This document shows, one piece after another, positions 9,956 to 17,674 of a DNA stretch of 64,000 bases. The DNA comes from Deltaproteobacteria bacterium. Its GTDB lineage: Bacteria > Desulfobacterota > Deferrimicrobia > Deferrimicrobiales > Deferrimicrobiaceae. The notes beneath the pieces are model-generated. The model worked only from the letters and a program-made list of their open reading frames with translations. It was not told the DNA's origin and searched no databases. The position numbers and the translations under genes were made by a program. Each line of letters starts with the position of its first letter. Positions within the stretch are counted from its first letter, which is position 1. The stretch spans positions 62,001 through 126,000 of the forward strand of contig JAKAHC010000008.1 of NCBI GenBank assembly GCA_021815305.1. The letters run 5' to 3'.

Positions 9956-10435
9956 GTGAGGAGGGAGGCGGTCCTCCTGCTCGGGAGCAACCTCGGCCGA
10001 CGCGTCCGGCAGATCCGCGGGGCCGTGGAACGGCTCTCCCGGGAAACGGAACTCCTCTCGATTTCCCACATGTACGCGAGCGAGCCTTTCGGACGGGCGG
10101 ACCAGCCGTGGTTCCTGAACCTGGCGGTCCGCCTGGCCACGAGCCGGTCGCCGTGGGAACTTCTCCGGCTGGCGAAGCGGCTGGAGGACGACGCGGGGCG
10201 GCGCGGCGGGGTCCGGTGGGGGCCGCGGCGGCTCGACGTGGACATCATTCTGTTGGGCGACATGGCGGTGTCCGAAACGGGGCTTACCATCCCCCACCCG
10301 TCGATGGCCCGAAGGCGCTTCTGCCTTCTTCCCGTCGCGGAGGTGGCCGGGGCGATGATCGTTCCGCCCGGCGGGAGGACGGTGTCGCAAATGCTGTCGT
10401 CCTGCGAAGACATGCTCGAGGTGATCCGGTTATGA
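9956..10435 (+). CDS. folK: 6-hydroxymethyl-7,8-dihydropterin pyrophosphokinase (HPPK)
   Basis: Transfers pyrophosphate from ATP to hydroxymethyl-dihydropterin in folate synthesis. Seen: the N-terminal LLLGSNLGRR motif, SEPFGRADQPWFLNLAV (pterin-binding part), and the RWGPRRLDVDIILLG signature with the two metal-binding aspartates, followed by IPHPSMARRRFCLLPVAEV. The GTG at 9956 lies 5 bases after GAGAGG and starts close to the conserved strand; an upstream GTG at 9941 is possible. Product is 159 aa, typical of monofunctional HPPK. The stop overlaps the next gene (ATGA). Confidence 0.93.
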   Translation: MRREAVLLLGSNLGRRVRQIRGAVERLSRETELLSISHMYASEPFGRADQPWFLNLAVRLATSRSPWELLRLAKRLEDDAGRRGGVRWGPRRLDVDIILLGDMAVSETGLTIPHPSMARRRFCLLPVAEVAGAMIVPPGGRTVSQMLSSCEDMLEVIRL

Positions 10436-11004
10436 CGAAACGCGGCGCGTACCGGGCGGTCCTGCTCCTGTTCCTGCTCGCAGGGACGTCCCTGCAGTTT
10501 TTTGCCTGCAAGCAGAAGCCTTCCGCCGCTCCTGCCGGCGGGACGGTGCAGCTGCCGGCCAACGCTCTCGGGGAGATTGAAAATTACAAGGAGATCCTCC
10601 GGAAGGATCCCAACAACCTTCAGGCTCTCATCGCCATGGGGAACCTCTATTACGACACGAACCAGGACCTGCTCGCCATCGGGGCCTACCGGAAGGCGCT
10701 CGCAATCGATCCGTCGAACGCCAACGTGCGGACGGACATGGCGATCTGCTACCGGAGGACGGGGAACCCCGATCAGGCGATCGCGGAACTCAAGAAGGCC
10801 ATCGCGGCGGACCCCCGTCACGCCCAGTCCCGCTACAACCTCGGAGTCATTCTCATCCATGACAAGAACGATGTGGAGGGCGGGGTGAAGGCCTGGGAGG
10901 CGCTCCTGGAAAACATCCCCGACTACCCGTACCGCGACTCGATGCGGGCGGAAATCGAAAGGATGCGATCGTCGCAGAAGGGCGGCAAACCCAAGTACAA
11001 GTAA
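10432..11004 (+). CDS. Tetratricopeptide-repeat protein, probably exported
   Basis: A 190-residue protein of unknown specific role. A hydrophobic N-terminus (AVLLLFLLAGTSLQFFAC) looks like a signal peptide; the Cys could be lipidated although FFAC is a poor lipobox. From about residue 45 there are at least three TPR units with the usual small/aromatic pattern, for example ALIAMGNLYYDTNQDLLAIG, VRTDMAICYRRTGNPDQAI and SRYNLGVILIHDKNDVEGG. The C-terminus is basic (SSQKGGKPKYK). It is translationally coupled to folK by ATGA and seems to be the last gene of the arg-lys operon. Such repeats usually mediate protein-protein contacts. Confidence 0.8.
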   Translation: MTKRGAYRAVLLLFLLAGTSLQFFACKQKPSAAPAGGTVQLPANALGEIENYKEILRKDPNNLQALIAMGNLYYDTNQDLLAIGAYRKALAIDPSNANVRTDMAICYRRTGNPDQAIAELKKAIAADPRHAQSRYNLGVILIHDKNDVEGGVKAWEALLENIPDYPYRDSMRAEIERMRSSQKGGKPKYK

Positions 11005-11038
11005 ACCGGGAAGAACGGAATCCGGTTCGATCTTCCTG

Positions 11039-11067
11039 TTGACAGAAGTAATTCGTTCCAATATATA
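11039..11067 (+). promoter_or_regulatory. Sigma-70 promoter of the IclR-family gene
   Basis: TTGACA at 11039-11044, a 17-base spacer, and TATATA at 11062-11067, in an unusually A+T-rich patch inside a GC-rich genome. It predicts a transcript start near 11074, inside or just before the palindrome at 11080-11094. The promoter separates the IclR gene from the preceding amino-acid operon. Confidence 0.75.
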
Positions 11068-11079
11068 TAAACGGTGTTT

Positions 11080-11094
11080 GTTTTATTATAAAAC
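11080..11094. promoter_or_regulatory. Candidate operator, 15-bp perfect palindrome
   Basis: GTTTTAT-T-ATAAAAC is a perfect inverted repeat with 7-base arms and one central base. It lies 13 bases downstream of the -10 element and 26 bases upstream of the IclR-family start codon. IclR proteins often bind palindromes of this size overlapping their own promoter, so autoregulation is the simplest reading. This is inference from position and symmetry only. Confidence 0.5.
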
Positions 11095-11119
11095 GATGCT
11101 TTCCCCTCAGGAGGGATCC

Positions 11120-11899
11120 ATGGTTCGCCGCGATAAATCGAATTATATCATTCAGTCCGTCGCCCATGCGCTGGACGTGCTGGAAGAGTTCCGGGGCGAT
11201 ATGGACGAGCTGGGCGTAACGGAGCTGAGCAAGAAGCTGAAGCTGCATAAAAATAACGTTTTCCGCATCCTTGCCACGCTGCAGTCGCGCAGCTACATCG
11301 AACAGAACAAGGCGAACGACAACTACCGGCTCGGGATCAAGTGCCTGGAACTGGGCCAGACTTTCATCCATCAGCGGGGGCTGCTGAAACAGGCGAAGAT
11401 CCACCTGCAGGAGCTTGCGGCGAAGACGGGGGAAACCGGCTACATCTCGATCCTGCGGGGGAACGAGGTCGTCTACCTCGACTCGGTGGAAACCACCTCC
11501 ACGGTGCGCGTCATTTCCCGCGTGGGGCTCCACATGCCGCTCCACGCGACGGCGGCGGGGAAAGCCCTCGTCGCCTACGAGTCCGAGGAGGAGCTCTCGA
11601 AGCGCTTCTCCGGCGAGCTTCGCAGGTTCACGAAGCATACCAAGACCGGCGCGGAAGAGCTCATCAAGGATCTCGCGTTGGTCCGGGAGCGCGGGTATGC
11701 CACCGACCTGGAGGAGTTCGAAGAGGGGCTCCGGTGCATCGGCGCCCCCATACGGGACTACACCCGGAAAGTGGTCGGCGCCCTCAGCATCTCCGGACCT
11801 GCCAACCGGTTGCCGGACGAGAGGATCGGGCAGGTGGTCGGACCGGAAGTCGAACGCGCGGCGAAAGACCTTTCCATGAGGCTCGGTTTCCGGGAATAA
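11120..11899 (+). CDS. IclR-family transcriptional regulator
   Basis: A 259-residue DNA-binding regulator. The N-terminal winged helix covers about residues 10-75 (SVAHALDVLEEF, then VTELSKKLKLHKNNVFRILA as recognition part), followed by the IclR effector domain with RVISRVGLHMPLHATAAGKA and GYATDLEEFEEGLRCIGAPI, both hallmark segments. The start is ATG at 11120, after a strong CAGGAGGGA; longer frames would begin inside the promoter. The regulated genes are unknown. Candidates are its own gene and the neighbouring acyl-CoA metabolism genes, since many IclR proteins control catabolism of organic or aromatic acids. Confidence 0.9.
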   Translation: MVRRDKSNYIIQSVAHALDVLEEFRGDMDELGVTELSKKLKLHKNNVFRILATLQSRSYIEQNKANDNYRLGIKCLELGQTFIHQRGLLKQAKIHLQELAAKTGETGYISILRGNEVVYLDSVETTSTVRVISRVGLHMPLHATAAGKALVAYESEEELSKRFSGELRRFTKHTKTGAEELIKDLALVRERGYATDLEEFEEGLRCIGAPIRDYTRKVVGALSISGPANRLPDERIGQVVGPEVERAAKDLSMRLGFRE

Positions 11900-11946
11900 G
11901 CCGTCCGGCTCTTTTTTCCCAATAGACACGGCGTATCCAGGTCGCC

Positions 11947-11975
11947 TTGACACGAATGCGCCCGGGTTGTACCTT
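11947..11975 (+). promoter_or_regulatory. Sigma-70 promoter of the FadR-like regulator
   Basis: TTGACA at 11947-11952, a 17-base spacer, and TACCTT at 11970-11975 as a weaker -10. The predicted transcript start is near 11982, which puts it at the edge of the FadR-like box at 11982-11999, so a bound repressor would block initiation. Confidence 0.65.
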
Positions 11976-11981
11976 CATCGA

Positions 11982-11999
11982 TGAATGGCGATTCATTCA
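11982..11999. promoter_or_regulatory. FadR-like operator (TetR-family box)
   Basis: The 18-base element TGAATGGCGATTCATTCA matches the published Bacillus subtilis FadR consensus, recalled as TGAATGAMTANTCATTCA, at 16 of 18 positions counting degenerate sites as matches. It lies just downstream of the -10 element and 15 bases before the start codon of a TetR-family gene that itself resembles B. subtilis FadR. A second, shifted repeat (ATGAAT at 11981-11986 and ATTCAT at 11991-11996) overlaps it. Confidence 0.65.
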
Positions 12000-12014
12000 C
12001 GAAAGGGGATGGCG

Positions 12015-12638
12015 ATGCCCAGGCGCGGACCGAACGACGGCGGGGAAAAGCGGAACCGGATTCTGCGCGCGGCCATCAGGATCTTTTCCCAGAAAGGCTT
12101 CTTCAATTCGAAGGTTTCCGAGATCGCACGCGCTTCCGGCGTGGCGGACGGAACGATCTATCTCTATTTCAAGAACAAGGACGACCTGCTGATCTCCCTC
12201 TTCGAGGAGAAGATGGGGGAGATGGTCGCCGATGTCCGGCAGCGGACCGCGGCGGGAGAGAACGCGTTCGCGAAGCTGAGGATCTTCATGGACAACCATA
12301 TGGGCCTTCTGGAGCGTGAAGCGGGACTGGTCGAGGTTCTCATGGTCGAGCTGCGGCAGAGCAACAAGTTCCTGAAGGATTACGTACCGGTGAAGTTCTT
12401 CGAATACCTCGAAGTGCTCGGCGGCATCCTCGAGGAGGGGAAGCGGCAGGGGATCTTCCGTCCCGACCTGAACGTGAGCGTCATGCGGCGCGCCATCTTC
12501 GGCGCCCTGGACGAGCTGTGCCTCACCTACGTCCTTTCGAAGAAACCGAAATACCACCCGTCGGTTTCCTCGGCGGAGCTGTTCCGGGTTTTCGCTGAGG
12601 GGTTGTGCGTCCCGCGGCCGGACGCCGCGGGGGTCTGA
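12015..12638 (+). CDS. TetR-family fatty-acid regulator, FadR-like
   Basis: A 207-residue repressor. The N-terminal HTH runs through [40 protein letters not shown] and [13 protein letters not shown], a sequence pattern very close to B. subtilis FadR ([22 protein letters not shown]). The ligand domain has [10 protein letters not shown] and IFGALDELC, also shared with FadR. Members of this branch release DNA on binding long-chain acyl-CoA. Start at 12015 follows GAAAGGGG by about 6 bases. It lies directly upstream of acyl-CoA dehydrogenase (5-base gap), so both are probably cotranscribed and self-regulated through the box at 11982-11999. Confidence 0.85.
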   Translation: MPRRGPNDGGEKRNRILRAAIRIFSQKGFFNSKVSEIARASGVADGTIYLYFKNKDDLLISLFEEKMGEMVADVRQRTAAGENAFAKLRIFMDNHMGLLEREAGLVEVLMVELRQSNKFLKDYVPVKFFEYLEVLGGILEEGKRQGIFRPDLNVSVMRRAIFGALDELCLTYVLSKKPKYHPSVSSAELFRVFAEGLCVPRPDAAGV

Positions 12639-12643
12639 CCGCC

Positions 12644-13786
12644 ATGGTAGGCTTCGATCTCACGCAGGAACAGGAAGCGGTTCGCGATATGGCGCACAAG
12701 TTCGCCGCCCACGAGATCCGTCCGATCGCGGCCGAGTGCGACCGGGAGGGCGTCTTCCCCCTGGAGCTTTTCCGGAAGGCGTTCGACCTGGGGCTGATGA
12801 GCGGCTTTCTTCCGGAGGAGTACGGAGGCCAGGGGCTCACGAGCCTCGACACCTGTCTCGTCGAGGAGGAGCTCGCATGGGGCTGCTCGGGCATCGCCAC
12901 ATCCATGACCGCCAACGGCCTGGGGCTTGCCCCCATCCTGATCGCGGGGACCGGGGAACAGAAGAGGGCCTTTGCCGCGCCTTTCGCGTCGAAGTTCCAG
13001 TTCGCCTCGTTCTGCCTGACCGAGCCGGGCGCGGGTTCCGACGCGGGGGGGATCGCCACCACCGCACGGCGCGACGGGAACGGGTACGTGCTGAACGGCA
13101 GGAAATGCTTCATCACGAACGGGGCGCACGCCTGCCAGTACACCGTGTTCGCCTCGACGGACCGTTCCCGGGGACATCGGGGACTCTCCGCCTTCGTCGT
13201 CCCCAGGGAGACGCCGGGAGTTTCCTCAGGGAAGAAAGAGGACAAGATGGGGCAGCGGGCTTCCGAAACCTCCGACGTGCTCTTCGAGGACGCGCGGATC
13301 CCCGCGGACAACCTGCTGGGCAAGGAGGGGGAAGGGTTCAAGATCGCGATGCGGACGCTCGACTATGCCAGGGCATCCGTCGCCGCGATGGCGGTGGGGG
13401 TTTCCCGGGCGGCGTACGAATTCGCGGCGGACTACGCGCGGCAGCGGGTGCAGTTCGGGCAACCGATCGCGATGAACCAGGCCATCCACTTCCTTCTCGC
13501 CGACATGGCGATGGACATCGAGGCGGCCCGCCTCCTGACCTGGAATGCGGCGTGGCTCGCGGGGCAGGGGAGGCGCAACACGAAGGAATCCGCCTGCGCG
13601 AAGGCGTTTTCTGCGGACCTTGCGATGCGGATCACGACCGACGCGGTCCAGATCTTCGGCGGGTACGGATACATGAGGGACTACCCCGTGGAAAAGCTGA
13701 TGCGCGACGCCAAGCTCCTCCAGATCTACGAGGGCACCAGCCAGATCCAGCGGATGGTCATCGCCAGGGAGACCCTCCTGCGATAG
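12644..13786 (+). CDS. Acyl-CoA dehydrogenase
   Basis: FAD enzyme that oxidises acyl-CoA to trans-2-enoyl-CoA and passes electrons to ETF. The 380-residue product shows the three acyl-CoA dehydrogenase domains: N-terminal helices ([20 protein letters not shown]), the beta domain FAD motif [12 protein letters not shown] with CFITNGAHA, and the C-terminal helices with [20 protein letters not shown] and the catalytic Glu in [15 protein letters not shown]. The Glu position is that of short- and medium-chain enzymes; chain length is not decidable. It follows the FadR-like gene and faces the gene for a membrane Fe-S oxidoreductase, which fits a beta-oxidation electron chain. Confidence 0.93.
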   Translation: MVGFDLTQEQEAVRDMAHKFAAHEIRPIAAECDREGVFPLELFRKAFDLGLMSGFLPEEYGGQGLTSLDTCLVEEELAWGCSGIATSMTANGLGLAPILIAGTGEQKRAFAAPFASKFQFASFCLTEPGAGSDAGGIATTARRDGNGYVLNGRKCFITNGAHACQYTVFASTDRSRGHRGLSAFVVPRETPGVSSGKKEDKMGQRASETSDVLFEDARIPADNLLGKEGEGFKIAMRTLDYARASVAAMAVGVSRAAYEFAADYARQRVQFGQPIAMNQAIHFLLADMAMDIEAARLLTWNAAWLAGQGRRNTKESACAKAFSADLAMRITTDAVQIFGGYGYMRDYPVEKLMRDAKLLQIYEGTSQIQRMVIARETLLR

Positions 13787-13788
13787 TT

Positions 13789-15390
13789 TCACCCCTCCCG
13801 GCGGGCGAGGGCGAGCAGCTCCAGGGCGGCATCCGACAGCTCCTGGCGGTACGGTAGCCGCGAAAGGAACCGCTCCGGGATCCCCCGGGAGCCGGTGCAG
13901 GCGCCGCACAGCGCCCCCACCATCCCGCCGACCGCGCGCGCGTCTCCGCCGTGGTGGACCGCGGGAAGGACCGATTCGGCGAAATCCCCCGGTGCGCGCA
14001 GGAAGCAGCCCAGGGCGAAGGGGATCCCTTCGTGCGCCGCCGTCCCGTTCCCCAGCGTTTCCTGCATCTCGTAGACGGGCGCCCTGCGGAGGAGGAGGGC
14101 CGGCAGTTCCGCCCCCAGCTTTCTTCCGACGCTCGACTGCGCGCGCCCTACCCGCGGCCGGCTTCCCCGCTCCGGTTCGACCCCTGCGACGACGGGAGAA
14201 ATGGCGCGTGGGAAGGAGAGCACGTCGAGAGTCCCCGCCGGGGCGTGCAGCACCTTCGCCACCGCGCACGCCTGCGCGATGGTCCCAGCGATCGCCGCGG
14301 GGTGGGGATGGGAGAGCGAGGCGAGGATCCCCGCTTCGAGTTTGAGCCGCCGGAAGCTTCCGGCGCGCAGCAACGCCAGGGGAAGGACGATGACCGCGGG
14401 CGCTCCGTCGGGCTGGGCCTCTCCCGCTTCGTACCAGGGGAGGCCGCGCTCGAGGAGGTTCTTCGAGAAATCCTGAAGCGAGGGCGCGTCCTCGCGGCGG
14501 ACGGATCGCGCCAGAGCCTCGGCCGTCCGCTCGGGATCGAGGATGCCCCCGGGAAGGAGCGACCGGGCCACCGCGAGCAGGGCCGGCACGGGGGCCGGGC
14601 CGGGTGCCCCTCTTCCCGCGGGCATGGAGGGCAGTTCCTCCGCTTCTCCGTACAGTTCCCGGATGTCTCTCGGCGTCAGTCCCTGGGTCACCGCGCCGAG
14701 CAGTTCGCCCACGGCCGCACCGAGCATCGCCCCGACGAACCGTTCCCGGTAATCGATGCCCCCGGAAACCTCGAGGACGAGGTTCTCCCCCCGCGACATG
14801 AAGGGCGGGATCCGGTTCTTCCGGACGAGAAACTGGTAGATGGCTTCGGGTTCCCCGGCGAACAGGAGAGGTTGCTCCGCATGGCGAGCGGTCGCGCGGT
14901 GGACCTTCTGCTCGGCGATGCGCGCCAGGGTCTGGGCCATCTCCCAGAAATCCTCGTTTCCCGGGAAGGGGATCTGCGGGAGCGCAGCATGGAGACGGGA
15001 AAGCGTTTCCCCGGGCTCTTCCTGGAGGACCGCCGCCGGAGAATCCGGATCCTGCCGAACCTTTTCCTGCCGCGGGGGGAGCGCTTCCTCCTCCGTGCCG
15101 GGCCCGATGCCCTGCTTTTCGATGGCGGGGGAAGTCATCGGGAGGTAATCCCCGTAATGCATCCCGCAGATCTTCCGGATCTGCGTGGAAGAGAACTGCA
15201 TGGAGCCCAGGATGCGGAACAACGTCTCTGGGCGCGGGACACGCCCGATGTACACGACCTGCCGCAGCACCTCGTAACTCAGCCGCATGCCGGGCCGGTC
15301 GGCGTGGAACTTCCGCAAGGAGGGATACCCAAGCGTTTTCAGCCGCTTTTTCAAGAGATTCGAAAGGATGTTCTCGGATGGAGGATCCAT
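13789..15390 (-). CDS. HTH-like protein with degenerate ADP-ribosylglycohydrolase domain
   Basis: A 533-residue protein of unusual make-up. Residues ~1-80 (LLKKRLKTLGYPSLRKFH, VLRQVVYIGRVPRPETLFRI) look like an XRE-type DNA-binding or scaffold domain. After a linker, ~200-533 resembles the DraG/ARH fold: YRERFVGAMLGAAVGELLGA, PAAIAGTIAQACAVA, and HHGGDARAVGGMVGALCGA near the end. Functional family members carry two metal-binding acidic motifs (a DDT-type and GGDTDT); here the second reads GGDARA and I find no DDT, so catalysis is doubtful. Start at 15390 has GGAGGGAAGGAG upstream. It converges on acyl-CoA dehydrogenase with a 2-base gap. Role unknown. Confidence 0.7.
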   Translation of the reverse strand: MDPPSENILSNLLKKRLKTLGYPSLRKFHADRPGMRLSYEVLRQVVYIGRVPRPETLFRILGSMQFSSTQIRKICGMHYGDYLPMTSPAIEKQGIGPGTEEEALPPRQEKVRQDPDSPAAVLQEEPGETLSRLHAALPQIPFPGNEDFWEMAQTLARIAEQKVHRATARHAEQPLLFAGEPEAIYQFLVRKNRIPPFMSRGENLVLEVSGGIDYRERFVGAMLGAAVGELLGAVTQGLTPRDIRELYGEAEELPSMPAGRGAPGPAPVPALLAVARSLLPGGILDPERTAEALARSVRREDAPSLQDFSKNLLERGLPWYEAGEAQPDGAPAVIVLPLALLRAGSFRRLKLEAGILASLSHPHPAAIAGTIAQACAVAKVLHAPAGTLDVLSFPRAISPVVAGVEPERGSRPRVGRAQSSVGRKLGAELPALLLRRAPVYEMQETLGNGTAAHEGIPFALGCFLRAPGDFAESVLPAVHHGGDARAVGGMVGALCGACTGSRGIPERFLSRLPYRQELSDAALELLALARREG

Positions 15391-15440
15391 GGACTTCTCC
15401 TTCCCTCCAACATAGATTGTATAAAAACAACGACGATTGA

Positions 15441-15477
15441 AAAAGAAAAAAGGGATGTTGCCGGGAGGCAACGTCCC
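15441..15477 (-). terminator. Rho-independent terminator after the Fe-S oxidoreductase gene
   Basis: Read on the minus strand: an 11-bp stem (GGGACGTTGCC with GGCAACATCCC, one G:U pair), loop TCCC, then TTTTTTCTTTT. It lies 38 bases past the stop of the gene at 15515-17536 and upstream of the ADP-ribosylglycohydrolase-like gene. It also rules out a longer version of that gene starting at 15471. Confidence 0.85.
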
Positions 15478-15514
15478 TTGTATCGATAATGACTCCTTCT
15501 GTTGCGGGAATTTC

Positions 15515-17536
15515 TTATAACGATTCCGCGACGATTTCCGCGACGTCCCTCGCCTTCACGGAGTCCTCGAGGTTGTTGAACTTGATCGCGTCGTCGAACA
15601 TGATGAGGCAGTAGGGGCATGCGGAACCCACGGCGTTCGCGCCCGTTCGCATCGCCTGATCGAAGCGGAGATGGTTGATCCGCTTCCCCGGGACCTCCAC
15701 CCACATCCCTCCGCCTCCGGCCCCGCAGCAGAACCCTTCCTCCCGGGCCTTCTCCATCTCGTTGATGGCGATGCCCGGCACGGCGCGGATCGCTTCCCGC
15801 GGCGCATCGAAGATGTCGTTGTGGCGCCCCAGGTAGCACGAGTCGTGGAACGCCAGCGCGAGGTTGTTCGCCTTCCTCGGGGACAGCTTCCCCGCGGCGA
15901 TCAGGTCGCGGATCAGCACCGAATGGTGGACCGCCTCGACGTTCAGCCCGAACTGGGGATACTCGTTGCGGAAGGTGTTGAAGCAGTGGGGGCACTGCGT
16001 GATCACCTTCTTCACGTTGTACGCGCGGAACACCTCCTTGACCATTTCCACCATCCCGAGCTGGAACAGTCCCTCCTCGCCCATCCGGCGGGCGGACTCG
16101 CCGCAACACATCTCCTCGAGGCCCAGGGTCGCGTAATTCACTCCCGCGCGGTTGAGAAGCGAGACGACGGCCCGCGAAACCTTCTGGTTCCGCGGGTCGT
16201 AGGCGCCGGCGCATCCGACCCAGTAGAGGTACTCGAACTCCTTCCCGCCCGCGGCGAAGGGGACATCGATCCCCGCCGCCCAGGCGATCCGGTCGTCCTG
16301 GGGAAGTCCCCAGGGGTTCCCCGTATCGCCCATTTTCCGCAGCGCCGTCCGCACCGTGTCGGGGATCTTCGCGCCGGCGACGTATCCCCGCCGGACGTCG
16401 ACGATCATGTCGATATGCTCGATCATCACGGGGCACGCCTGCATGCACGCCCTGCAGGTCGTGCACGCCCAGATCTCGTCCGGGGTGAGGACGCCGTTCG
16501 CGAAATCGGGAACGATCCGCATCCCCGTGGTCCTGTCCAGGTTCTCCGCGGACGGCACCAGGCTGCAGTAGATCTCGTCCGACATCTGCCCCTTGGTCTT
16601 GAGGACCACCTCCCGCGGCGACAGGGGCATCCCCGCCGCGAAGGCCGGGCACTCGTCCTGGCACCGGCCGCATTTCGTGCACCCGTCGGCCGAGAGGAGC
16701 TGCTTCCAGGAGAAGTCCGTCACCGCGGCGACGCCCGGCTTCTCTTCCTCCTCTATGTTCGGGACGGGCTGCAGCGCTCCTTTCGGGCGCGAAGTGCGCA
16801 GGAAGATGCTCGCCGTGCCCGTACCCATGTGGATCATCTTCGTGAACGGGAGGGAGGCGAGGAAGCCGAAGGCGATCAGGAGATGGAACCACCAGAGAGT
16901 GCGGTGCACCACCAGGATCTCCCGGAACGGCATCCCCCCGTAGAGGTACGGCGCGATCGCGTTGCTGACGTAGGAGACCGGCGCGATCACGGGGTCGGTC
17001 GCCGCGATGCGCGCGGACTCGATCAGGAAGCCGGTCACACCGATCGTGCCGATGAGCAGCAGCTGGAACAGGTCGTCGTTGTCCTTCGTGAGGCCTTCCG
17101 GGCGGAAGAGGATGCGCCTCAGGAGCGCTCCCGTGACCCCGAGCACCAGCAGGGCCCCGAAGGTCTCGGCGAACAGCTTGAAGACGATGTAGAAGTTCCC
17201 GTCGAGGATCATCAGTCCGAAGTCGTACTCCAGCGCCACCAGGCAGGTGACGATGAACAGCACGATGAAGGCGGAGAAGATGCACAGATGGATGAGCCCC
17301 CCGAACTTCCGGTGGAGCACGCGCTGCTGCCCCAGGGCGAGCCGGAACGTGTCGCGGAGGCGGGCGCGGAGGTTGTCGAACCGGTCCTCCCGCTCCTGCC
17401 GTCCCTTGCGGTAGGCGCCCACGCGCATGTAGACGCCCCAGGCGACGATGAAGAGGACCACCGCGAACAGGGAGTACATGATGACGGCCGCTACGTGCGG
17501 CAGGTTCCACATGATTGGCCGGCCGATCGTTTTCAT
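15515..17536 (-). CDS. Membrane (Fe-S) oxidoreductase, ETF:menaquinone oxidoreductase type
   Basis: A 673-residue fusion of a haem-b type membrane domain and a heterodisulfide-reductase-like Fe-S domain. Five or six hydrophobic helices lie in residues ~14-230 (e.g. VIMYSLFAVVLFIVAWGVYM, LIHLCIFSAFIVLFIVTC). Two [4Fe-4S] motifs follow, CTKCGRCQDECP and CTTCRACMQACP, then two CCG domains (EEMCCGESARRMGEEG; SCYLGRH with GFCCGAGGGGMW). This architecture is that of the DUF224/FadF/EMO group, proposed to take electrons from ETF to menaquinone. Acyl-CoA dehydrogenase and a FadR-like gene lie nearby. The initiation site (GAGGAG about 11 bases upstream) is not certain. Confidence 0.85.
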   Translation of the reverse strand: MKTIGRPIMWNLPHVAAVIMYSLFAVVLFIVAWGVYMRVGAYRKGRQEREDRFDNLRARLRDTFRLALGQQRVLHRKFGGLIHLCIFSAFIVLFIVTCLVALEYDFGLMILDGNFYIVFKLFAETFGALLVLGVTGALLRRILFRPEGLTKDNDDLFQLLLIGTIGVTGFLIESARIAATDPVIAPVSYVSNAIAPYLYGGMPFREILVVHRTLWWFHLLIAFGFLASLPFTKMIHMGTGTASIFLRTSRPKGALQPVPNIEEEEKPGVAAVTDFSWKQLLSADGCTKCGRCQDECPAFAAGMPLSPREVVLKTKGQMSDEIYCSLVPSAENLDRTTGMRIVPDFANGVLTPDEIWACTTCRACMQACPVMIEHIDMIVDVRRGYVAGAKIPDTVRTALRKMGDTGNPWGLPQDDRIAWAAGIDVPFAAGGKEFEYLYWVGCAGAYDPRNQKVSRAVVSLLNRAGVNYATLGLEEMCCGESARRMGEEGLFQLGMVEMVKEVFRAYNVKKVITQCPHCFNTFRNEYPQFGLNVEAVHHSVLIRDLIAAGKLSPRKANNLALAFHDSCYLGRHNDIFDAPREAIRAVPGIAINEMEKAREEGFCCGAGGGGMWVEVPGKRINHLRFDQAMRTGANAVGSACPYCLIMFDDAIKFNNLEDSVKARDVAEIVAESL

Positions 17537-17674
17537 CGCGATGGAGGCTCCTCGTGGGATTTCCGACGCCGCGTGTCCCATGCGTCGGCACGTTTTCTCC
17601 AGCCTAATCTTAGCGTAAAAGAAGTGGCGATTTTGGATATACTTGGTGCAGAATCCTGCCTCAGGGGGGGCGCG

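Noticed and set aside
11039..11119. Longer IclR product starting inside the promoter at 11039
   Set aside because: The start would coincide with the -35 element; the ATG at 11120 follows CAGGAGGGA and matches the family N-terminus.
15391..15471. N-terminal extension of the ADP-ribosylglycohydrolase-like gene starting at 15471
   Set aside because: The extension overlaps a strong minus-strand terminator; the ATG at 15390 has a good Shine-Dalgarno.
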